Shown one piece after another: positions 1-5,726 of a DNA stretch of 8,684 nucleotides (positions are counted from its first letter, which is position 1; every line of letters begins with the position of its first letter). The position numbers and the translations under genes were made by a program. This stretch comes from Bacteroidales bacterium (lineage in GTDB: Bacteria; Bacteroidota; Bacteroidia; Bacteroidales; ML635J-15), in assembly GCA_028696755.1 (NCBI GenBank), contig JAQVGK010000119.1, positions 1 to 8,684 on the forward strand. Direction: 5' to 3'. The notes beneath the pieces are model-generated. The model was not told where the DNA came from. It did not search any database and saw nothing but the letters and a program-made list of their open reading frames with translations.

Positions 1-360
1 GTGTCGGAGATTTTTTATCTGAGCTTCAGAAGTCTCCAAATCTGTTAGAATTCCTGAAATGTAGTTTTTATGTAACTTTTTAAAGCATTTGTCAACAGTC
101 CCATAGTAATAAATAAGTTCCATAATAGAATCGTTTCTTTCAAAATTTGGAGGCAGATGTTCGAAAAACTCAACGTATGTTTTCGTGGTGTCGTAAATGC
201 TGCGATACGACTCAACTTCTTCGGTTGTGAGAGAGCTACGTACAACTTCGATTCGAGTAAGCATTTCGTCGGTTTTTTTTACTGCTTCTTTTTGCTTTTC
301 GCTCATGCACGATGCAAGAAGAATGCTTAAAAATGCAAGTATGAGAATTGTTTTATTCAT
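1..360 (-). CDS. Small lipoprotein of unknown function, C-terminal end cut by window edge
   Basis: The reading frame is open from an ATG at 358-360 to the window edge, giving 120 residues with no stop, so the C-terminus is missing. The N-terminus MNKTILILAFLSILLASC is a typical lipoprotein signal peptide, with a lipobox LASC whose cysteine is residue 18. The mature protein should therefore be lipid-anchored in the envelope. The rest is charged and probably helical (runs such as SEKQKEAVKKTDEML), with no catalytic motif that I can see. The gene begins seven bases after the serS stop on the same strand and has no room for its own promoter, so it is probably co-transcribed with serS. I do not recognise the family. 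The lipoprotein call is firm; the function is unknown. Confidence 0.8.
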   Translation of the reverse strand, partial: MNKTILILAFLSILLASCMSEKQKEAVKKTDEMLTRIEVVRSSLTTEEVESYRSIYDTTKTYVEFFEHLPPNFERNDSIMELIYYYGTVDKCFKKLHKNYISGILTDLETSEAQIKNLRH

Positions 361-367
361 CAGAATA

Positions 368-1642
368 TTATTTTGTAATCAAATCAAAACCAGTAAAACT
401 ACGAAGTACCTCCGGAATAACGATGCCATCGGCAGTTTGATAGTTCTCGATTATCGATGCCATTATACGTGGCAAAGCAAGTGCACTACCATTAAGACTA
501 TGTGCCAGTCGGGTTTTTTTGTCATTATCTGGTTTATACCTTAGTTTTAAACGATTAGTTTGGAAATCTTCGAAATTTGAAACAGAGCTTACCTCTAGCC
601 ATCTTTCTTGAGCTGCTGAGAAAACTTCGAAATCGAAAGTGAGAGCCGAAGTGAAACTAATATCTCCGCCACATAATTTGAGAATGCGATAAGGTAATCC
701 CAGTTTTACGAGAAGCGATTCAACATGATCTTTCATTTCTTCAAGTGCTGCATACGATTCTTCGGGACGGCGAATCTGAACGATTTCAACTTTATCGAAT
801 TGATGCAAACGGTTTAATCCGCGCACATGAGCACCCCAGGAGCCAGCTTCGCGGCGGAAACAAGCCGAATATGCCATGTTTTTTATCGGGAAATCCTTTT
901 CGTTAAGAATTACATCACGATATAAATTTGTTACGGGGACTTCGGCAGTTGGAATAAGGTAGAAATTATCAGCGGTAGCATGATACATTTGCCCTTCTTT
1001 ATCTGGAAGCTGACCGGTTCCAAATCCGCTGTCTTCATTTACCAAAAGAGGAGGTAATATTTCTTCATATCCTGCTTTTTCGGCCTCGTCGAGGAAGAAA
1101 TTTATCAATGCACGTTGCAATTTTGCTCCTTTGCCTTTGTAAACAGGAAATCCAGCGCCAGTAATTTTTGTGCCAAGCTCAAAGTCAATAATATCGAGTT
1201 CCTTAATTAAATCCCAATGTGGTTTTTTTACGCTAAGTTGTGGAATTACTCCTCCTTCTTTAACTATCACATTGTCGTTTTCGCCTTTTCCAGCTGGAAC
1301 AGATTCGTGCGGTAAATTCGGAAGTAATACTATTAGAGAATTAAGTTCGGTTTCGGTACTTGCAAGCAAAGATTCTAATTCTTTAACCTGCTCCTTTAAT
1401 TCAACAGTCTTTTGTTTCGATGCGTCAGCTTCGTCGCGTTTGCCCTGTGCATATAGTTGTCCAATCGATTTCGACAAGTCGTTCAACTGATTCTGCAAAT
1501 TGTCCTTTGCAAACTGATTTTCCTTTCTTTTGTCATCAAGTAAAATAATCTTTTCAACAAGATCTTCAGCGTTAAAATTCTTGATTTTAAGCCTGCTGAT
1601 TACTTTTTCCTTTTCTTCTCTGATTACTCTTAAAGTCAACAT
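368..1642 (-). CDS. serS: Seryl-tRNA synthetase
   Basis: This is a class II aminoacyl-tRNA synthetase that charges tRNA-Ser (and tRNA-Sec where present) with serine using ATP, in the cytoplasm. The protein has 424 residues, the usual length. Residues 1-105 are the long antiparallel coiled-coil arm that reads the tRNA-Ser variable arm (charged heptads such as KDNLQNQLNDLSKSI and KTVELKEQVKELESLL). The catalytic domain follows. Motif 1 lies around 168-200 and ends in EEILPPLLV. The serine-binding TAEV is at 232-235. Motif 2 is at 262-286, beginning FRREAGSWG and ending HQFDKVE. Motif 3 is at 384-402 (NGSALALPR through ENYQ). All key elements are intact. The ATG fits the family start MLTLRVIRE. 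A promoter motif lies just upstream, and a lipoprotein gene follows after seven bases. Linkage to rplU and rpmA is common in Bacteroidota. Confidence 0.98.
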   Translation of the reverse strand: MLTLRVIREEKEKVISRLKIKNFNAEDLVEKIILLDDKRKENQFAKDNLQNQLNDLSKSIGQLYAQGKRDEADASKQKTVELKEQVKELESLLASTETELNSLIVLLPNLPHESVPAGKGENDNVIVKEGGVIPQLSVKKPHWDLIKELDIIDFELGTKITGAGFPVYKGKGAKLQRALINFFLDEAEKAGYEEILPPLLVNEDSGFGTGQLPDKEGQMYHATADNFYLIPTAEVPVTNLYRDVILNEKDFPIKNMAYSACFRREAGSWGAHVRGLNRLHQFDKVEIVQIRRPEESYAALEEMKDHVESLLVKLGLPYRILKLCGGDISFTSALTFDFEVFSAAQERWLEVSSVSNFEDFQTNRLKLRYKPDNDKKTRLAHSLNGSALALPRIMASIIENYQTADGIVIPEVLRSFTGFDLITK

Positions 1643-1663
1643 AATAATGTAAAATTAATGCTG

Positions 1664-1694
1664 CGAAATTACATAAATTAACGGGAAAAAGCAA
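1664..1694 (-). promoter_or_regulatory. Probable serS promoter (Bacteroidota sigma-A type)
   Basis: Read on the minus strand, a TTG (1694-1692) is followed after 20 bases by TAATTTCG (1671-1664). This is one base off the Bacteroidota -7 consensus TAnnTTTG and at the correct spacing. Transcription would start near 1657, leaving a leader of about 15 bases before the serS ATG. No start site is mapped, so this rests on motif and position. Confidence 0.55.
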
Positions 1695-1735
1695 CAATTG
1701 TTTTTTTGCTCTTGAAAGTACACTGCTGGCAAGAC

Positions 1736-1761
1736 CTGTCAGTGTCTGTTGGTCCTGACAG
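1736..1761. repeat. Hairpin CTGTCAG/CTGACAG
   Basis: A perfect 7-bp inverted repeat (1736-1742 and 1755-1761) encloses a 12-base loop. It lies about 80 bases upstream of the serS start. It has no T-run on either side, so it is not a convincing intrinsic terminator. It forms the left end of palindromic module A. Confidence 0.6.
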
Positions 1762-1791
1762 AGTGGCAGCTAGCATATGTCTTTATCGACG

Positions 1792-1850
1792 TTTGCGTTG
1801 CCTCTAAAACAATGACAAGAGAATGTAGTAATGTAAGTCGGCAACGCAAA
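1792..1850. repeat. Inverted repeat TTTGCGTTGCC/GGCAACGCAAA
   Basis: A perfect 11-bp inverted repeat has arms at 1792-1802 and 1840-1850, with a 37-base loop. Outside it, GAC (left) and GTC (right) extend the pairing after a one-base bulge. An 8-bp direct repeat TCTAAAAC follows each arm (1803-1810 and 1852-1859). The loop carries AAAACAATGACAAGA, echoed at 2205-2220. Confidence 0.75.
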
Positions 1851-1902
1851 GTCTAAAACCTTGTATAACTCTTTTTAACTTTCCATCGTCCGCTTTTCAG
1901 GA

Positions 1903-1919
1903 CATGGAAACGTTGAAAA
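1903..1919. repeat. 17-bp direct repeat CATGGAAACGTTGAAAA, copy 1
   Basis: The exact 17-bp sequence recurs at 2328-2344 in the same orientation, 425 bases away. A perfect 17-mer at this distance is unlikely by chance. Its flanks differ between the copies. In this copy its right end also pairs with an upstream CTTTTCA (1893-1899). Confidence 0.85.
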
Positions 1920-2000
1920 GTTTAACGTAACTCTGCTTCAACTTTAGACAATTAATACCTTCTTGAAAATTAATATGGTCTAATGCTGATTGTATTTTTT

Positions 2001-2047
2001 TGAGCTCCGTAGACGCTGCGCTGAGCATTTCGTCGAAGCGGAGCTCA
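2001..2047. repeat. Inverted repeat TGAGCTCCG/CGGAGCTCA enclosing a REP-like core
   Basis: A perfect 9-bp inverted repeat has arms at 2001-2009 and 2039-2047. The 29-base interior includes TGCGCTGAGC (2017-2026) followed by ATTTCGTCGAAG. The TGCGCTGAGC string recurs at 2156-2165, followed there by TTGTCGATG. From memory this resembles the CTGAGCnnnGTCGAAG type of REP sequence that is dispersed in many genomes. I could not search for it. Confidence 0.7.
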
Positions 2048-2057
2048 ATGTCTGTAA

Positions 2058-2088
2058 CCACGGACAAGAACTTGTTCGCTGTCCGTGG
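2058..2088. repeat. Two-part hairpin CCACGGAC/GTCCGTGG with inner GAAC/GTTC
   Basis: A perfect 8-bp outer stem pairs 2058-2065 with 2081-2088. Inside it a second short stem, GAAC-TT-GTTC, can form. The stem is much richer in GC than the surroundings. No T-run follows in either direction, so a simple terminator is not supported. It precedes the right-hand GCAGCTAG anchor (2091-2098), as the CTGTCAG hairpin precedes the left-hand one. Confidence 0.75.
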
Positions 2089-2115
2089 ATGCAGCTAGAG
2101 TATGAATATCTTTGG

Positions 2116-2213
2116 CATGTGTTTTTGCCGGTCACTGAGCTGCGTTGCCCTGCGATGCGCTGAGCTTGTCGATGTGAGTTTATCGAAGGGTCGAAGTGTC
2201 CGCAAAAACCATG
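2116..2213. repeat. Long imperfect palindrome with REP-like interior
   Basis: The left arm, CATG-T-GTTTTTGC-C-GG-T-CACT (2116-2136), pairs with the right arm AGTG-T-CC-GCAAAAAC-CATG (2195-2213), with two single-base bulges and one T/T mismatch. About 18 pairs form. The interior is GC-rich and holds GCGCTGAGCTTGTCGATG and TTATCGAAGGGTCGAAGTG, which look like decayed, iterated copies of a CTGAGCTTGTCGAAG motif. A folded single strand of about 98 bases is typical of REP or MITE-like elements. No transposase is nearby. Confidence 0.65.
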
Positions 2214-2271
2214 ACAAAGAAATCATTATTGAAAATGAAAGAAATTGGACTAGCATAAAATTCAAAATGGT

Positions 2272-2319
2272 ATAAGTGCACGGTTTTACTGCGCTTACCA
2301 CATCATTCAGAGCACTTAT
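2272..2319. repeat. Inverted repeat ATAAGTGC/GCACTTAT
   Basis: A perfect 8-bp inverted repeat has arms at 2272-2279 and 2312-2319, with a 32-base loop. It sits just left of the second 17-bp direct repeat. It has no counterpart at the equivalent place in module A, so it may be independent. It is the weakest of the palindromes here. Confidence 0.5.
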
Positions 2320-2327
2320 TTTATTAG

Positions 2328-2344
2328 CATGGAAACGTTGAAAA
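2328..2344. repeat. 17-bp direct repeat CATGGAAACGTTGAAAA, copy 2
   Basis: This is an exact match to 1903-1919. It ends the palindromic region on its right side. The span between the outer ends of the two copies is 442 bases. A target-site duplication of 17 bp would be unusually long, so a duplicated module boundary is the simpler reading. Confidence 0.85.
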
Positions 2345-2402
2345 TACAGAAAAGGAAAAAATGTTTTGCTGTCATATTTGTTTTATAACAATATCCATCA
2401 AC

Positions 2403-2426
2403 AAAAAAAGCCCGCAACTGCAGGCT
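2403..2426 (-). terminator. Intrinsic terminator of the rplU-rpmA operon
   Basis: Read on the minus strand, AGCCTGC-AGTT-GCGGGCT forms a 7-bp stem (one T-G pair) with a 4-base loop. It is followed directly by a run of seven T. It lies 23 bases after the rpmA stop. This is a standard Rho-independent terminator and ends the ribosomal protein operon before the palindromic region and serS. Confidence 0.9.
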
Positions 2427-2449
2427 TAATTAATATTTTAAGAATAAAA

Positions 2450-2824
2450 CTATTCGGCTTTTTCTTCGTTGTTGTTTTCAACTTCAGCAACTGGAGCTTC
2501 AACAACTGGCTCAGCTTTTACTTTTTTTGCTTTAGCAACTGGTTTTTCTTCAACAACTGGTTCTGGAACTACCAAAGGAAGAACAGAAACATAAGATCTG
2601 TTATCTTTTTTCTTTTGGAAATGAACTGTACCATCAATAAGTGCGAATAATGTATGATCTCTTCCTATACCTACATTTGCACCTGGATGATGAACTGTAC
2701 CACGTTGACGAACTAAAATGTTGCCTGCAATTGCAGCTTGACCACCATATATTTTAACTCCTAGTCTTTTACTTTCGGATTCACGACCGTTACGCGAACT
2801 ACCGGCTCCTTTCTTATGTGCCAT
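2450..2824 (-). CDS. rpmA: Ribosomal protein L27 with an extended C-terminal tail
   Basis: L27 is a large-subunit (50S) protein whose N-terminus reaches into the peptidyl transferase centre. Residues 1 to about 84 are the conserved protein. It begins [20 protein letters not shown], goes on through [21 protein letters not shown] and ends near the strand with DGTVHF. There is no Firmicutes-type N-terminal extension that needs cleavage. The full protein is 124 residues, while the family is usually near 85. The extra 40 residues are low-complexity, with repeated Pro-Val units ([21 protein letters not shown]), a short basic patch AKAKKVKA and an acidic end NNNEEKAE. The DNA of the tail has four copies of CAACTGG spaced by multiples of three. 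Start 18 bases after the rplU stop; same operon. The stop is TAG, and a terminator follows. Confidence 0.97.
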   Translation of the reverse strand: MAHKKGAGSSRNGRESESKRLGVKIYGGQAAIAGNILVRQRGTVHHPGANVGIGRDHTLFALIDGTVHFQKKKDNRSYVSVLPLVVPEPVVEEKPVAKAKKVKAEPVVEAPVAEVENNNEEKAE

Positions 2825-2842
2825 TTCTAATTACTTTTAAAA

Positions 2843-3154
2843 TTATGCTTTGATGTCCTGAATTTCGATCTCTGTTAAATACTGACGGTGACCGTTCAGT
2901 GTTTGATAACCTTTTCTTCTTTTTTTCTTGAATACAAGAACTGTTTCGCCCTTACAGTGCCTGAGAACTTTAGCTGAAACATTTGCTTTTGCAACTACTG
3001 GAGCACCTACTGTAACTTTGTCTTCGTTATCTAGTAAGAGAACTTTGTCGAAGTTAACTTCGCTGCCTTCTTCATTTTCCAGACGATGTACAAAAAGTTT
3101 AGTTCCTTTCTCGACCTTAAACTGCTGTCCTGCGATTTCTACTACTGCGTACAT
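2843..3154 (-). CDS. rplU: Ribosomal protein L21
   Basis: L21 is a 50S protein that binds 23S rRNA. The protein has 103 residues and is complete. It starts [17 protein letters not shown], the standard N-terminus of the family, and ends with the signature region [19 protein letters not shown], then EIEIQDIKA. The frame stays open upstream to 3349, but the extra 65 residues are AT-rich, unlike L21 and overlap the promoter. The ATG at 3152-3154 is therefore the right start. No Shine-Dalgarno is visible, as for the other genes here. It is the first gene of an operon with rpmA and is divergent from porT. Confidence 0.97.
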   Translation of the reverse strand: MYAVVEIAGQQFKVEKGTKLFVHRLENEEGSEVNFDKVLLLDNEDKVTVGAPVVAKANVSAKVLRHCKGETVLVFKKKRRKGYQTLNGHRQYLTEIEIQDIKA

Positions 3155-3198
3155 TTTACTTAGTTTTTTTAATAAATCTTTTAAAAAATTTCGGACTG

Positions 3199-3229
3199 CA
3201 AATTTAGAAAACATTATTTTAATAACAAA
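3199..3229 (-). promoter_or_regulatory. rplU-rpmA promoter, full Bacteroidota consensus
   Basis: On the minus strand, TTTG (3229-3226) is followed after 19 bases by TAAATTTG (3206-3199). This matches the published Bacteroidota consensus TTTG-N19..21-TAnnTTTG at every defined base. Transcription would start near 3192, giving a leader of about 38 bases before the rplU ATG. It also fits the expectation of a strong promoter for ribosomal proteins. Confidence 0.8.
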
Positions 3230-3363
3230 CAATTTTTTATTTATTTTTTCAAAAGTCCTGAAAAGCTCTTCATTTAAGCGATTTATTGACAAATAGCAAA
3301 CTTTTTTAACTTCAATTATCGAAAATTTAAGTCTTAGATAATAAAACATATCATTCTCAGTTA

Positions 3364-3371
3364 TATCTTTG
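3364..3371 (+). promoter_or_regulatory. Probable porT promoter, -7 element TATCTTTG
   Basis: TATCTTTG matches the Bacteroidota -7 consensus TAnnTTTG. No clear TTG stands at the -33 position (around 3341-3344), so the upstream half is weak. Transcription would begin near 3378. That is downstream of the in-frame GTG at 3371, so the GTG could not be the start if this promoter is real. Confidence 0.5.
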
Positions 3372-3385
3372 TGAAAAATTTTGAA

Positions 3386-4126
3386 TTGAAAAAGCTTTCG
3401 ACATACATATTAATATTAATGCTTTTTACAGCTACGGTTTTAACTGCGCAAAAGCCTATTCCGCTTAACCTGCCAAAGCTTGATAATCAGGTTGCTCATT
3501 TTGGTTACTCCCTTGGGTTGAACACAATGGATTTTACAATTCGACCATCTGATACATTTTTGCCAAGTTTCGATACAGTTATGGCTGTTGAAGTTAGTCG
3601 CTTTGTGGGGTTTAATATTAATATGATATCAAATCTTCGCCTGTTGGAGTATTTGGATGTAAGATTTTTACCAGGTTTGGTTTTTGGACAGCGAAATCTT
3701 GAGTATAAATACATAAAAAACGGAGAATATCGCCGTCATAATATGATGATCGAATCAACTTTCATTGATTTGCCAATTTATCTTAAGTATCGAGCTGCCA
3801 GAATTAATAATTGGCGACCATTTGTTATCGCTGGTGAAAGTGTTCGAATCGATTTAGCTGCACAAAGAAAAATTAATCCAGACGAAAGACCTAAAATCAG
3901 ACTTCGGCCCTTTGATGCATATTACGAAGTTGGAGTTGGTGCCGATTTCTTTCTCGAATATTTTATGTTTGGTATAGAGCTTAAATCTTCATGGGGGCTT
4001 TTCAATGTGGTAGCTTACGACGACACTCAATACACCGAATATTTTAGAAAATTGAATTCTCACATGTTTATCGTTTCTTTCCATTTCGAAGGCGGGAAAA
4101 TTGATAAAATTAAATGGTGGAAATAA
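3386..4126 (+). CDS. porT: PorT-type outer-membrane beta-barrel protein of the type IX secretion system
   Basis: PorT/SprT is an outer-membrane barrel needed for type IX secretion in Bacteroidota. From the TTG at 3386 the protein has 246 residues and opens [21 protein letters not shown], a signal peptide likely cleaved before Q22. The family hallmark [15 protein letters not shown] follows at about 40-54. Next comes the barrel region, with alternating polar and hydrophobic strands ([47 protein letters not shown]). A GTG at 3371 would add five residues (251 in all). I prefer the TTG because a -7 element ends at 3371 and because MKK is the usual start of a signal peptide. No in-frame ATG lies before the hydrophobic core. 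The next gene starts on the base after the stop. The assignment comes from remembered motif and topology, not a search. Confidence 0.82.
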   Translation: MKKLSTYILILMLFTATVLTAQKPIPLNLPKLDNQVAHFGYSLGLNTMDFTIRPSDTFLPSFDTVMAVEVSRFVGFNINMISNLRLLEYLDVRFLPGLVFGQRNLEYKYIKNGEYRRHNMMIESTFIDLPIYLKYRAARINNWRPFVIAGESVRIDLAAQRKINPDERPKIRLRPFDAYYEVGVGADFFLEYFMFGIELKSSWGLFNVVAYDDTQYTEYFRKLNSHMFIVSFHFEGGKIDKIKWWK

Positions 4127-5674
4127 ATGATTAAGGAAGTAGATTTTATTCTCTCTCCCGAACAGCTCTTTTCAAAAGAATATGTTTTAAATGCGATTAG
4201 TTCAAAAACAGGACTAAAGGTTGACGACATTAAAGAATATCGTGTAGTACGCAAATCTATCGATGCCCGTAAAGGTGTAAAATATAATGTGAGACTTCAG
4301 TATATTGTTAAAAATGAGAAATTTCCATCACTCGCTGGAAAATTTGCGTTTAAAAATGTTTCAAATTCGGAACCTGTTATAATAGTTGGTGCTGGACCAG
4401 CTGGTTATTTTGCAGCCATACAATGTCTAATGTCGGGATTAAAACCAATTGTTCTTGAACGTGGCAAGTCGGTGGATGAACGCAAACATGATATTGCTGC
4501 ATTAAACCGCGAACATAAACTAAATCCCGATTCAAATTATGCTTTTGGCGAAGGTGGTGCTGGTACATATTCCGACGGAAAGCTTTACACTCGTTCACGT
4601 AAACGTGGTGATGTGAACCTAATTTTGCAGCTTTTGCATCATTTTGGTGCTGACGAAGAGATCTTGATTGATTCTCATCCGCATATCGGTACTGATAAGT
4701 TACCGGGAATTATGAAGGCAATTCGCGAACAAATTATTTCTTGTGGAGGTGATGTTGTTTTTAATACAACGGTATCAGAATTAAAAATTAAAGATTTTGC
4801 CGTAACGGGAGTTGTTTGTACTAGTGGTGCAGAATACGAATCTAAGCATGTAATTCTTGCAACGGGACATTCGGCACGTGATGTCTATAAATTTTTGAGA
4901 AATCAAAATGTGAAACTCGAAGATAAAGGATTTGCCATGGGCATTCGTGTTGAGCATCCTCAGGAATTGATCGACAGCATTCAGTACAAACGAAAAACTC
5001 GCGGCGATTTATTACCTGCAGCAACTTATAACTTGGTAAAGCAAATTGATGGACGAGGTGTTTACTCATTTTGTATGTGTCCAGGAGGAACAATAGTTTG
5101 TGCATCAACTGAGGACAGACAAGCAGTTGTAAACGGAATGTCGAATTCGCGCCGAAATTCACCATTTGCAAATTCAGGAATTGTTGTTGAGCTCCGCCCC
5201 GAAGACGTAGTGCCATACTGTGCAAGTAAGGAATTTCCTGGGCTAGCTTTTCAGGAACAGTTGGAAAGAATGGCATGGCAAAATGCAGCATCCGGATTTA
5301 AAGTCCCTGCTCAGCGTTTGGCCGATTTCGTTAAAGGAAAAATATCTTCGGACTTGCCAAAATCTTCATATTTCCCAGGATTAGTTAACAGTCCGATGCA
5401 TTTTTGGCTTCCAGATATTATTGGCTCAAGACTGCGTAAGGCTTTTGGCGAGTTCGATAAGCAAATGCACGGATTTTTAACAAACGAAGCTATTGTTACT
5501 GGTGTGGAATCTCGTACAAGTTCTCCTGTAAAAATTGTTCGTGATTTTGAGTCTTTCATGAGCCCAAGTCTTGCTGGACTATACCCTTGCGGCGAAGGAG
5601 CAGGCTATGCCGGAGGAATTGTATCATCTGCAATCGATGGTATGCAGGTGGTTGCAAGAATTGGAGATGCATAA
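4127..5674 (+). CDS. FAD-dependent dehydrogenase, COG2509 type
   Basis: This is a flavoprotein oxidoreductase of 515 residues, predicted cytoplasmic, with unknown substrate. Residues 1-80 form the N-terminal domain of this family, including VVRKSIDARKGVKYNVRLQYIV. The dinucleotide-binding motif GAGPAG is at 88-93 within VIIVGAGPAG, and the ribose-binding acid is E111 in VLERG. GEGGAGTYSDGKLYTRS is at 141-157 and ATGHSA at 245-250. The C-terminal FAD motif is at 485-506 (LYPCGEGAGYAGGIVSSAIDG). All motifs look intact. The ATG directly follows the porT TAA with no spacer, so translation is probably coupled and the two genes share a transcript. A role in secretion is not implied by sequence alone. 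Close relatives are annotated only as FAD-dependent or NAD(P)/FAD-dependent oxidoreductases. Confidence 0.88.
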   Translation: MIKEVDFILSPEQLFSKEYVLNAISSKTGLKVDDIKEYRVVRKSIDARKGVKYNVRLQYIVKNEKFPSLAGKFAFKNVSNSEPVIIVGAGPAGYFAAIQCLMSGLKPIVLERGKSVDERKHDIAALNREHKLNPDSNYAFGEGGAGTYSDGKLYTRSRKRGDVNLILQLLHHFGADEEILIDSHPHIGTDKLPGIMKAIREQIISCGGDVVFNTTVSELKIKDFAVTGVVCTSGAEYESKHVILATGHSARDVYKFLRNQNVKLEDKGFAMGIRVEHPQELIDSIQYKRKTRGDLLPAATYNLVKQIDGRGVYSFCMCPGGTIVCASTEDRQAVVNGMSNSRRNSPFANSGIVVELRPEDVVPYCASKEFPGLAFQEQLERMAWQNAASGFKVPAQRLADFVKGKISSDLPKSSYFPGLVNSPMHFWLPDIIGSRLRKAFGEFDKQMHGFLTNEAIVTGVESRTSSPVKIVRDFESFMSPSLAGLYPCGEGAGYAGGIVSSAIDGMQVVARIGDA

Positions 5675-5726
5675 TCAACGGAATAAATATTTAACTATTT
5701 TGGTGACTTAGAACCAAATCTCAAAT

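Larger units (their letters stand above)
1721..1920. repeat. Palindromic intergenic module, left copy (A)
   Basis: This non-coding block holds three inverted repeats: CTGTCAG/CTGACAG, TTTGCGTTGCC/GGCAACGCAAA and CTTTTCA/TGAAAAG. It shares ordered anchors with a second block to the right: GCAGCTAG (1766-1773), TATG (1776-1779), TCTTT (1780-1784), GCGTTGCC (1795-1802), AAAACAATGACAA (1806-1818), GTATAA (1863-1868) and CATGGAAACGTTGAAAA (1903-1919). Each anchor is short, but their shared order argues for a diverged duplication. No protein or known RNA is recognisable. The limits are approximate. Confidence 0.5.
2091..2344. repeat. Palindromic intergenic module, right copy (B)
   Basis: This second, longer block has the anchors of module A in the same order: GCAGCTAG (2091-2098), TATG (2101-2104), TCTTT (2109-2113), GCGTTGCC (2142-2149), AAAACCATGACAAAGA (2205-2220), GTATAA (2270-2275) and the 17-bp CATGGAAACGTTGAAAA (2328-2344). 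It spans 254 bases from the GCAGCTAG anchor, against 154 in the left copy. Most of the extra length is the REP-like interior of the 2116-2213 palindrome. No coding gene is supported here. A 68-codon minus-strand frame (2095-2301) merely translates the palindrome. Confidence 0.5.

Noticed and set aside
197..544. Plus-strand reading frame of 115 codons across the lipoprotein and the serS end
   Set aside because: It overlaps two well-supported minus-strand genes, has no signal of its own and resembles no family. It is a shadow frame.
2107..2114. TATCTTTG on the plus strand as a promoter
   Set aside because: It matches the -7 consensus, but there is no -33 element and no plus-strand gene for the next kilobase. 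It is probably part of the repeat module.
2095..2301. Minus-strand frame of 68 codons in the gene-free stretch
   Set aside because: It runs straight through the long palindrome and REP-like core, has no supported promoter and reads like a translated repeat.
1903..2344. Insertion sequence with 17-bp target duplications
   Set aside because: There is no transposase, no terminal inverted repeats directly inside the 17-mers, and the duplication would be unusually long.
1721..2344. CRISPR array
   Set aside because: The repeats are few, unequal and irregularly spaced, and there are no cas genes.
3155..3349. Upstream extension of L21 by 65 residues
   Set aside because: The family starts at [11 protein letters not shown]. 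The extension is translated AT-rich promoter DNA and includes the promoter itself.
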